Below are positions 1 to 10,229 of a stretch of DNA of 33,240 nucleotides, one piece after another; position 1 is the first letter of the stretch, and every line of letters starts with the position of its first letter. The position numbers and the translations under genes are program-made. The notes beneath the pieces are model-generated. The model ran no database searches. It was not told where the DNA came from and worked only from the letters and a program-made list of their open reading frames with translations. The DNA is from Nephromyces sp. MM_2019 (lineage: Eukaryota; Apicomplexa; Aconoidasida; Nephromycida): NCBI GenBank assembly GCA_015657535.1, contig JADHZB010000824.1:6792-40031 (forward strand), given 5' to 3'.

Positions 1-100
1 TGTGTGTGTTGGGAGGGGAATGGGAGTTGTGTGTGTGTTGGGAGGGGAATGGGAGTTGTGTGTGTGTTGGGAGGGGAATGGGAGTTGTGTGTGTGTATTG
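1..100. repeat. 29-bp G-rich minisatellite, about 3.3 copies
   Basis: A (TG)n run followed by GGGAGGGGAATGGGAG recurs with a period of exactly 29 bases (GGGAGGGG at 11, 40 and 69), and a diverged G-rich copy follows to about 120. It lies in the intron upstream of the first helicase exon, so the G-rich strand is the RNA-like strand. It begins at the window edge, so the full array may be longer. Confidence 0.93.
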
Positions 101-123
101 GGGGAGTGAGGGGAGAAAGGGTT

Positions 124-275
124 AGGTGGATGTGTATATATATGGGTGTGTTTATATAAGCCTGTGTATATATATCTGTGTATATATACATGTGTATATA
201 CTAGGTGGATGTGTATATATATGGGTGTGTTTATATAAGCCTGTGTATATATACATGTGTATATACATATATATC
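124..275. repeat. 79-bp tandem repeat, about 2 copies
   Basis: AGGTGGATGTGTATATATAT starts at 124 and again at 203. The second copy follows the first closely and then loses a short TATATCTG-type block. The region continues into degenerate TATA/TGTG sequence up to the exon at 448. It produces spurious Tyr/Val/Ile/Cys-rich open frames that should not be read as genes. Confidence 0.88.
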
Positions 276-447
276 TATATATATATTTATGTCTGTGTAT
301 ATATCTGTATATATATGTATATACACATGTATATACACACGTATATACATGTGTGTATGTGTATATGTGTGTATATGTATATGTGTATACATGTATATGT
401 ATATATGTATTTGTATATACATGTGTGTATATATATATGTGTGTAAG

Positions 448-3400
448 GTATTTGATTTAGCCCCATCGGGTGTAAGAAAATGTATTGTAAGTACAAATAT
501 CGCCGAAACATCGGTCACCATCGACAATATCCGTTTTGTTATTGACTCTGGAAAAGTGAATGAACTAGATGTTGAGACGGTCTCCTCTATAAAACAATTA
601 AATGGTAATAATTACATACACACACACATATTATATGTAAATATATATATGGGTCCATTGATCTATGTGTGTGTTTTTATGAGCTGGAGAAGTGCCTAAA
701 AAGTTTTATGTAAAAGGGTTTTTGCACATATATATATATATATATATATATGCGTATATATCTATGTATATCTGTTTATATCTGTGTATATATCTGTGTA
801 TGTCAAATATACATATATTCATGTGTGTGTGTGTGTGTGTTTTTTTGTGGAGCAACCCAAGATATGCTTACATATGTGCTTCCACTAATATTTTTTGCTT
901 GTAAATAGTCAATATATAATAACAAATCCATATATATATATTTATATATATATTATATATACATACACACATACACAATAGAGAGATGGATATCTCAATC
1001 AATGAGTGAACAAAGAAAGGGTCGGGCTGGACGTACAGGCCCAGGCTATTGTTTCCGCCTATATTCCAAGAGGCTTGAAAATATGTTTTCTGCACACACA
1101 CAACCAGAGATTTTGAGGGTACCCCTGTCACACATTTTTTTACACATTTTGTCCCTGAACATACCTCTTAATGAATTTTCATTTGTGGATATACCCTCTG
1201 ATATTTCTATCAAACAAGCCATCGAACAACTTTTAAACACAAAAGCTGCTCAATTAGCTCCTTCACATTCTATATCAAACACAGGAGGTGTGTAAATTTC
1301 AAGCTATATATAAATATATCTACACACTATACAACACAATATCTATTACACCTCACACATCTCTTTATTTACCCTTTATATTTTCTGGAACACAATCCTT
1401 TGTATCATATATATATCCAAGTGTATGTTTTCTCAAGGGGAGGACAATTATCTACTCACAATTATACACACACACTATGATACATACCAAAACACATACA
1501 CACACTATGATACCTACCTACACATTGACACATATACATACTATAATCGCTACCTAACACACATACATATACATCAACTTGAATTATCACCCATACTTAT
1601 ACATGTACACTTACTAATCATATAATACAAAACAATATATGCTCTATCTACATGTGTAATTTAAGCACCCTATAAATTAACTTAAACACACCCAAATTGT
1701 ATATATTCTTAGGTTTAGACACTCCACTTATACTTACTCCTTTGGGTAAAGTATTATCACGCTTACCCCTTGATATTTCAACTGGAAAAATGTTGATTAG
1801 CTCACTCATGTTTGACCTATCTAACACTATGGCTGTGTGTGCATCATTCCTTAGTCTTCACTCTCTATTTTTTGGGAAAAAAATGACTCAAAGTTCACAC
1901 ACACGAAAAGTTGAAGATGATGCCTCAACCATCTATGAACAGTGAGACTTTTACAAACACACACACACATAACACACAAATACTTACACTATTATTGTGA
2001 ATTTCTATACGCACACAATACACAAATACTTACACTACTATTGTGAATTTCTACACGCACACAATACACAAATACTTATACTATTATTGTGAATTTCTAT
2101 ACACACACAACACACAAATACTTACACTATTATTGTGAATTTCTACACGCACACAATACACAAATACTTACATACTAGATATTAATCTCTTCACCCAATC
2201 ACTCACACACACAAAAAAAACATAGAAATACTTACACAGTTACTATCATTTTCTATATACATACACACACACACAGACACAATACAGAAATACACACTTA
2301 ATATTAATCTTTGTACACACACATCAACCTTGCCTAGTTTAGTTGTACATACATCGCATGATATTTTATATAATAATTATATTAAAACCATATACCTATA
2401 TATATTATCGCTACATGTAAACTATTTTCAATACACTCGTTAATTGATATATATAATGATATGTAAACTGACATAATTGTGAGATCATTTATGTGTATAC
2501 AAGCATTAGTTTGAGTATATGAATTCTTATGTATATATATTTACCCTTTGTGTGCACTTTTGCATATGCACTTTCCTTTTTATAAATTTCTATATGTGTA
2601 TTTCAGTACATAGATATATGTGTGTCTATGTTTCTATGTATGTGTTTCTACGTGTGAGTTTCTATGTTTGTATTTATATATACCCACATCCATTGCTTTG
2701 TGTGTATTTATATGTATACATGTGTATTTCAATGTGTTTTTTAGTGTGTGTAGTTCTATTTATTTGTGTGGTATTATGAGAAATACGTTTGTCTGTTTAG
2801 GGATGAAAATTTCAAGCATATTTCATCAGACTTGGGAGACTTTATATCTAATTTGAATACTTATAAAAAGTGGCTCAAATTACGATTAGGTATGTGTATA
2901 TGTTTGATTGCTTCATTTTTCATTGTTCACTAAATCATTGGTATCCAAAGTTACACACATCATGAACCTCATAAACCTAAGATGTGCTAATTTGACTTTG
3001 ACATCCATTTGCACACATACTTTTTATTCTTCTATACAAACATGTATAAAAAATCGAAATTTTCACACAATCCAAATATCCTACGTACACTGTAGACTAC
3101 ACAGAAACTACCCGCTTTAATCAAACATACACACCATATTATATACAATTCTCTTCCAAGATTACTCATATAAAAATGAACAAATCATTTAATTTGTAGC
3201 AAGGTCTAAAGATAGGGATGAATCTTCAGCTAAAGAATGGTGTAAGAAGAATTCGATTGATGAACATCGAATGTTTGAATTAAATCGTCTTGCTAGCCAA
3301 CTCCTAGATATTATATCACAGGGTATATACAAGCACACACAATCAACCAGGAAACACACCGCTATGCACTCACTTGAAGAGCCCGATAAAAACACACACT

Positions 3401-5929
3401 CACAAAGGTTTGACCCAAATATCATTTCTAAGAAAAAACGTTTAAGAGAGATCAAGAGGAAAGAAGGCCAGAGTTCTAAGCGCCGATTAGATCTCCACTC
3501 TGAAATGAGAGATATGAAACAATCTCTGCGTACACACAATGAATATACAATGGCTGATAATGGAGATATGGTGAGCAGTGACTCAGAAAATGAAACACAC
3601 GCACAGATTTTACCCTCAAATCCCAAGAGAGACCGTTTTGACCTACACACACTTAGAAAAAACCTCGAATTTTATTTACATTATGCAAACAAGAATCATA
3701 GCCAAAAAATGTTAAAGGATTTAGATTCACACACTCATGTTATCCTCCATATTATTGTTAGCATTTCATTGTATCCGAATATCGCTTTACCTTTCGAAAC
3801 CAACACACACAAGTCACAAGGAAGCGAATGTGTGTTTCAGACACGACATATGGACTATACATATATCCACCCAAGCAGCTGGTTATACACACAAGCAACA
3901 TCCATCCATACAGGACACGCTCTTGTTTACGCAACACTTCTACAAACCAATAAACCTTACCTGTTACATATCAATAAAGTCAACTTGCTCCCCTATCTTC
4001 TATTCTGCAGCCAAACTATAGAAGCAAACTCTACACTTACGATGTGTATTATAGACCAATGGATACAAGTAAGTATATATATTTATAAAATGTGAAAATC
4101 AATGCTTGTACATGTTTGAACCAGTGTGCATCTGACATTTGGTTTTTTCTAGAATACTATCTGTATCAATAACTTAATTTTTATTTATCTATATATAGCT
4201 TTAAAATGTGAATAATTAATTAGATTGTGTTCTTCAAAGTGTCTCCATATGTTCACATAATCTTATATTGTTGGTATTAAATCATTTTATACTTATAATA
4301 CTATATACATTATAAATTATATTAGAAATATTACTTATAAAAAGATTTTGTACGTGCCTTGGTTAATAATTATATTATCTAAATATTTGTAAAACTGTTC
4401 AATACTGTAAAGTTAATGGTATTCTATACACTCATACTATCTTTTTTTTTCATTACCTTTAATCCACCTAGTCATTTTTCTAATTCTTACTAACCTAACT
4501 TGTTTACACACAACACTTTCTCTACGTACCTGTAGATTCAATATAACCCACAAAAGTTGCTAAGACTCATCAGGAAGGCTATAGATCTCCGATTTAGTTT
4601 TCAAAAGCATCTAAATGATTATATTTATAAAATGTTTGAAGGAGTTGAAGAAGTTGAACCACAGCCTGAAGCTATAACAAACAATTTGACTGGGTTAGTT
4701 TAACTCAAAACAATCGAATATGTGTTTAAGCCCAGTAGAGCTTTAGAATGATAGTCTTACTTTATTTTTCTTTTCTATTTGATTTGTACATCCTAAGTCA
4801 AATTTATTAAAACTAATTTAAACTCTTTATTGTAGTAAAATTCTATTTACTACCTTAGCTTCTGCTTTTTCAAAAGGAAAGTTTTTCGACTTATTTCAAT
4901 AAATATAAATCCTTTTATCTTAGAAACTATAGAATAGATTAGCTTAGATATTGCAAGAATGTAACTTAAGGAAGAGGTATTCATTTCCATTCAATGCTAT
5001 ACAAATTATTTATGATTAGATTTGTTTATATATAGATTTATATTGATATGCACACTTACAGAAATATATCAGAAGATGTAATGGAAATACGGCGCATTTT
5101 ATCGAAACCTCCAAGAGAACTTAGCTCTTCAGAATTGTCAAGAAATTTGATTGAATTTTTCAACACTCCCGTAAATTCACTCATTCAAACATTGCGTACC
5201 TCAGAATATGAGGCATATCGTAATAGGGCAAATATCAAATCTATGTCTGATAACCAGACTCTAGTAAATCAGCCTGACTCTGAAAAATCAACTAGAAAAG
5301 TATCCACTGACCAGCTAGCAGAGAAAACTCTAGCTGAATTGATAATTGGTTATAAGATCAATGGTTGGCTCCGCTTAGAATGTCTAAATGATGACATAGA
5401 CCAAACTTCATCCCTAATTTCTGATCATCTAGCTATCAATTGGTATTGCCCAACCTGTGGGAAAACCTTTCTTTTCAATCGTATCCAAATACATATCCAT
5501 TCTCAAGAATGCCAATCTACTAACAACAATGATAGTTCAGGTCAAACGACTACAAAACTTAATCAGATTGCCAACATTGGTCATACGAATGATACTTTTG
5601 GCGATGTAGAAGAATTTGAAAACGCCTATGAAGATGCTTCTAAGCGTACAGATTTTAAGGAATCTTGCATAAACACCGATCGTTACGATTCGACCCCAAG
5701 CATAACTCATAAATCCAAACAAAATCTCCAAACGGACGAAGACTTTACTCCACATATAGAGAACCTTCCTTTGGAATCTTCCCAGCCAATTAATAGAATA
5801 TCTGGTATCAAGAACACATCTACCACATTAGCGCAAACTAATTGGACCTGTCCCGTGTGTAACATACAAATAGAAGGAAAAGTTAGCCGACTGAAAATGC
5901 TACAGCACATGCGTTCTCATGGGCTATAA
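448..5929 (+). CDS. DHX34: DHX34-type DEAH-box RNA helicase, 5'-truncated by the window edge
   Basis: Exons 448-604, 982-1287, 1713-1941, 2801-2889, 3200-4068, 4536-4693 and 5062-5929 join in phase to 891 codons plus TAA. The part with the Walker A and DEAH motifs lies upstream of the window. Seen here are helicase motif V ([11 protein letters not shown], 490-522), motif VI (QRKGRAGR, 1011-1034), the winged-helix/ratchet region, and a charged linker in exon 5 with an acidic SSDSENE stretch. An OB-fold region follows ([12 protein letters not shown], near 3950). Two C-terminal zinc fingers are at 5447-5512 (CPTC) and 5849-5920 (CPVC...HMRSH). The spacing [29 protein letters not shown] and the two fingers are hallmarks of DHX34 rather than other DEAH helicases. 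In animals DHX34 remodels the SMG1-UPF1 complex in nonsense-mediated decay. Exon 6 to 7 uses the acceptor at 5060-5061; an acceptor at 5034-5035 breaks the frame. Confidence 0.93.
605..981 (+). other. Helicase intron with TA and (TG)n(T)n microsatellites
   Basis: This intron starts GTAATA and ends AATAG. It holds a TA run at about 728-752 and a (TG)n tract followed by seven T at 822-846. The acceptor phase was fixed by the conserved peptide across the junction, ERWISQ. No coding signal is seen inside. Confidence 0.7.
1942..2800 (+). other. Longest helicase intron, CA-rich half then TG-rich half
   Basis: Donor GTGAGA at 1942 and acceptor TTTAG at 2800. The first half is rich in CA on the + strand and contains the 46-bp minisatellite. 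The second half (about 2500-2790) is rich in TG and TAT. The open frames at 2519-2856 are low-complexity Cys/Val/Tyr translations and not credible genes. Confidence 0.75.
1971..2177. repeat. 46-bp minisatellite, about 4.4 copies
   Basis: TACTTACACTATTATTGTG-type units start at 1981, 2027, 2073, 2119 and 2165, a constant 46-base period. The last copy is cut after TACTTACA. Units differ by a few substitutions: copies 2 and 4 share CTACACGCAC, while copies 1 and 3 have CTATAC. It lies wholly within the helicase intron 1942-2800. Confidence 0.95.
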
Positions 5930-7139
5930 ATCCACTCCAAAATTTATTTTATTTTCTATTGAATGGATTGTTATAAACATGATTATTTATTGTTACATTG
6001 CTAATCCTATTCTTAATTTAGAATAACTTTTGTTACCTACAAAATATCAATCATTACTTTCAGTCAGTAATGTACGAAATCATTTGGTGCTTCCAATCAC
6101 AAATTTTTCGAGGAAATCTTGCTCCAGATACTTTCGGACAAATCGCTAAACACAACACTAGATGTATAACAATAAATAGATAGCCTAGGAAAACCTTTTT
6201 TCAAATATTGAGAAAAGTGAAAGAAATAACCTAATCTTATCAAAAAATTTTATGGGGAATAGAAAATTTGTTCCCCGTATTTACAAGTTTCAGTCTATGA
6301 ACAACAGTAAAATTACTTTAACAATTTCAATTATTTATAAAAAGCATACAAAAATATTTTCCTAGTAGATTTGATATTGAAAGTTAAAAATAGCATTATC
6401 CGATGAAATTATACTTAAATTTATATGCTTCCATCGAATTATGCTGATATAGGATAATTATTCATACATTGTAACAAATATATCTTTTGTTATGCTCTTA
6501 TATTCTCGTTAAGCTACATATCTTATATAAGGTAATATTAATAAATATTTCGCTTCAAAAGATAGCTAATTGAATAAAATATTACTCAAAAATCGTATGA
6601 AATAAGAGCTAAGAATTAAACAGTCAGGGATATAAAGAATTACAATAGTTTAAAATATATTTATAAGGATTTGTTTTTTCTTAGCTCTCGCACTTTGTTA
6701 AGTATTTTTCGCTATCAAAATAAAAATTTAATATTACGCAAATAGTTCTCGCAACTCCAATGCAAATTTGAGACTCCAAATGTCTTTTTTAACAGGAACT
6801 GTAAATTTGTCCATAATCATATTGAAAGAAAAAGGATTCAAATCTCATTGTCGATATATATGAATTCATTATATTGTGAATGATACATATAAACAATTAA
6901 TTTATATTATATATAAATTTAAATAATTTATTACAGGCATTTATAATATTTAAGCAAAATTTCTACTCGATAATTAACAAAACTTAGACACAATTCTAAT
7001 CATACATCATCAACATTTTATAGGAACTTAAACACATAGATAACCTAACTAAGATATTCAAATCTCTTGAAGATGGTTACTCTTGAATCCTAATATCTAA
7101 AATTGACAAATATTTGATAATCATTCAAAAATACACCTC
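5930..7139. other. Intergenic AT-rich stretch, helicase to Arp4
   Basis: No convincing gene is present. A slightly more complex segment at about 6055-6180 follows a TTTCAG and is open for about 40 codons, but nothing in it is recognisable; it may be 3' untranslated sequence. A short inverted repeat, GGGGAA...TTCCCC, lies at about 6254-6276. The rest is low-complexity A/T. Confidence 0.6.
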
Positions 7140-7479
7140 TATTTATACTGATTCTAATTCCCGAATATTCCCTTCCACTGGCCTACCTAAGATGTCACTG
7201 AATTCAACCAATCTGATCTGTAACGCCATTTGGCCTCCACATCGACATTGAGATCCCTGTCCCTAAACAGAAGCATCTTATGACTGCCAATCATTCACCC
7301 TATAACTTGCAGAAAGCCAATACCACTCTCCACTCATCTGATGTAAGTTCGAACCTGATTCATATTCTAACCCTAAAGCTAGCTCCCAAAGTAGATCATC
7401 TCTCAATCTCAGCCACTACTCTCCTTATTGGCTATTAAAGGCTCCACTTAGTAAATTCCACCAATTCCAGCCCCTCGCC
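7140..7479 (+). promoter_or_regulatory. C-rich, G-poor leader/promoter region of the Arp4 gene
   Basis: Composition changes sharply at about 7140 from A/T-only DNA to sequence rich in CCC, CTC and CCA on the sense strand. This continues to the start codon at 7480, which has a favourable context (CTCGCCATGG). The change probably marks the 5' untranslated leader and core promoter. No TATA box or named factor site can be assigned with confidence. Confidence 0.5.
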
Positions 7480-9205
7480 ATGGCAAGTTCTTATTCACCC
7501 TACGAAAATCAACCAGCAGTGATTGATTTGGGCAGTCATAGCTTGAGATTTGGCTATTCGGGCGAGTCCAAACCTCTCCGTACCATCCCATCCGTAGTAG
7601 GTATTGCATCTACCCAGGATTTACTTAAAAAGGAGAAACAAAATAACTTCAATAATTCAAACATAATTTACCCCCTCAATCCTATGGAAAAACGTGATCA
7701 TATGGACCTGATATACTATATTCAACCTAATGTGTCAGTGTCTGAATCGGGAGTTTGCAGAACGAAGACACACAGCTACTCCTTGCTAGAGAAAATATTG
7801 GACGCAACCATGGGTGTGAAGGGACTAAATGATCCCTTATCTGATCACCCCATCTTAATAACTGAGCCAAACAGGACAGATACACAGTATCGAGAAAATG
7901 TACTTGAAACATTATTCGAATCTTTCCAGGTCCCCTCAGCTCTCCTTTGTAAGACAGCACCGCTTATGTGTTATGCTGTTGCTCGCACCTCAGGAGTGGT
8001 TTTAGATATAGGTGCATCTGGTACTGATACATGTTTCGTTTCTGAGGGCTATGTAGTACCCAAATCAATAATTGAAACTCCTATCGGCGGAGACTTCATC
8101 GACCAGTGGCTGCTTAACACTTTACAAGAGAAATACAAGGTCCTACCTTTCTATACCAAGAATAGCACTTTGAATGATAGTATTCAAACACCTCTGGATC
8201 TTCTGAAGATGTCTCAAACCAACCCACCATTTCTCACGCCCTTTGTTAGTAGTTCCTACGATCAATGGTGTAAACAATATGTGAGTAGTTGTATCAAAGA
8301 GAACCTTGAGGATTTTACACAAAACAACACTACTCTCTACTTACCAGATGGAAAACCTATCGAATCGAATGACCTATCAGATATAAGCAAGGTTATAAAC
8401 GAATTCCTTTTCACACCTTCTATCCTTAAGGATCGCAAATCTTCTATATCATGCTATTATCAAAACCCCATGGCCCTCTCAGTTACACAATTTGTTTCTA
8501 GAGAAAATAAGAACACAACCCTCTTGAAAAAGGCTAACACACTCTCCTCAAAGCCCCCCCCACCCTCATCTTTTCTAAGTAACCAAATTCACTCTCATCC
8601 CACCACTGATCTTAGTAATTTCCTCAGGGGCTTCACAGGTGTTAGTAATCAAATATATAGCAGCTTAGAGGCCTCTGAAAAACAGACACACAATATTACA
8701 GTAGATGGACTTGTTGTTGGGGGTGGCTCTTCCTTACTACCAGGATTTATGCAGAGACTACAGCAAGACATAACATCTAACAAACAACTCCGTCATCTAC
8801 CAACACCGCTCTCGTAAGTGTGTTAACAATAACAAACGTTTCAGAATTCTAAATTATTGACCATGGATTATTCTTTATATAAACTTACAAATAGATATTT
8901 AGGCAATTTAAGCCAATTTTTTTTTCAATAATCTTTTATAAAACATTTAATATTTTGATACCATTATCCAAAAACTTATTTCCTCGACAATATTTAAACA
9001 CCTAATACATCTTTTGAAACATGTTTTTAAATTTTAATGTCATATTAGGATTTGTGCAAGTATTTCTCCCAAAGAACGGCAATACTCTGCATGGATTGGT
9101 GGCTCAATAATAAGTTGCCTAGGAAGCTTCTCACAATTTTGTATTTCTTTCGAAGAGTATAATGAAATGGGCGCAATTAGTGCAGCTGAGAAAAAGTGTC
9201 CATAG
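7480..9205 (+). CDS. ARP4: Actin-related protein 4 (Arp4/BAF53 family)
   Basis: Exons 7480-8813 and 9049-9205 join in phase 2 to 496 codons plus TAG. The actin fold is clear: phosphate loop 1 is DLGSHSLRFG (residues 16-25), phosphate loop 2 is DIGASGTD (176-183), and the adenosine loop is VVGGGSSLLPGF (G414-G416). Exon 2 carries AWIGGSI and a C-terminal AAEKKCP. The WIGGSI-plus-KCP tail, the TPIGGDF block after loop 2, and the tryptophan/cysteine region near 8263 followed by YLPDG fit BAF53/Arp4 rather than actin or Arp6. Arp4 is a nuclear subunit of INO80, SWR1, NuA4/TIP60 and SWI/SNF-type complexes and does not polymerise. Loop 1 departs from actin's DNGSGMCKAG, as expected for the family. 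A low-complexity Ser/Pro-rich insert (four prolines, near 8554-8565) precedes the adenosine loop. Confidence 0.9.
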
Positions 9206-10229
9206 TTTCTGAGATGAACATTTACACACTTTTCAAACTAAAATAAATAGTATATAAGCACTAGTAATAACACTTACATATGGTTGAACAATATAATACA
9301 CCCTTTAATCTTTCTTTACGCAAGCTCTTTCTACCTCCTTCTTACACACATCAGATTTAACTCAGATAACAATCATATAAATTTCGAGTGTGATTTTTCA
9401 ATTTACACACTAAATTGGATCTCAAATTGATAAGTATTAAACTTTGAACTACTTTTTGAGAATGATTACTTCACTCGAACCTCTATAATAATCTACATTG
9501 TACCTTTTTTTAATAATATAAACAGTTGCACTCAGACACTTTTTAAAGCCCCATAAATATGCCCACCTATAAATATTTATATCTCCAGCTAAACAAGCTT
9601 TTTAAATGAAAAATTTGTGCTTAACTATATACACTCGTCCAAGATTGTTTATCATATGATTTATTAATCTCAAGTAACTTGTTATATATATAATAACTTT
9701 AACAATAACATTTCCACTTTCGATTTCTCAACTTAAGCGCTGAAAAGCCCAGTATGTATTTATTATATATATTAAATTAGCAGTTTCTTAAAATATTCAA
9801 ATTTAATACAATTAAAATTACAAGCCTTGTTTTATAATTATAACACCTACAAAAAGAATAACGCTATAAAAAGACTAAAGAGCTTTAAATATTTAAGAAC
9901 TTGGGTTATATTTCATGAAGTATTTTTTTTTATTATTTTCTCCAAGATAGCTAGACTCTGTAACAATGTGTAAACTCCCAACTAGATTTGGCTACACTTT
10001 TATGCTATTTTAGATATCTGTCTATATACAAGGTATTTTAATTGAGTGTAAATCTTTAAATTTATTTCTAGCAAAAAGCTCCAAATTTTATACATAAAAC
10101 ACTATAGGTTTAAACACTCATCTAATCAATTTCATTCCATTTTTTTTAGTGTTGTTTATCCCACTAAGCAGCTTTTGAACCAGTCCATATATAAATTTAC
10201 TTAAAATTTTCAATTTATAATCTAATAAA
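9206..10229. other. Intergenic AT-rich stretch, Arp4 to pseudokinesin
   Basis: About 1 kb of A/T-rich DNA with a few CACA runs near 9220-9420. I see no RNA gene, no credible open frame and no clear repeat. It must contain the 3' end of the Arp4 transcript and the promoter of the next gene. Confidence 0.6.

Noticed and set aside
1..120. Telomere or subtelomere, because of the GGGTTAGG at 118-125 and the G-rich repeats
   Set aside because: The unit is a 29-base minisatellite inside an intron, with no repeated TTTAGGG or TTAGGG.
126..699. Overlapping open frames with VYIY/CIYM repeats on both strands
   Set aside because: They are translations of TATA/TGTG minisatellites. Only the last part of one frame (from 448) is real, as a helicase exon.
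1971..2177. CRISPR-like array
   Set aside because: Copies are contiguous with no distinct spacers, and the genome is eukaryotic. It is a minisatellite.
2519..2856. Cys/Val/Tyr-rich open frames in the third helicase intron
   Set aside because: Low-complexity TG/TAT sequence; the only conserved peptide nearby (2801-2889) is in the helicase frame.
3189..3650. 153-codon antisense open frame
   Set aside because: It lies opposite helicase exon 5, whose protein is clearly conserved. The antisense product has no recognisable features.
6060..6190. Possible extra exon after TTTCAG downstream of the helicase
   Set aside because: The helicase ends naturally at its second zinc finger, as in the family, and the short peptide has no recognisable features.
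7340..7365. TTCGAAC, resembling a tRNA T-loop
   Set aside because: The flanking bases do not form a T-stem, and no acceptor, D or anticodon arms are present.
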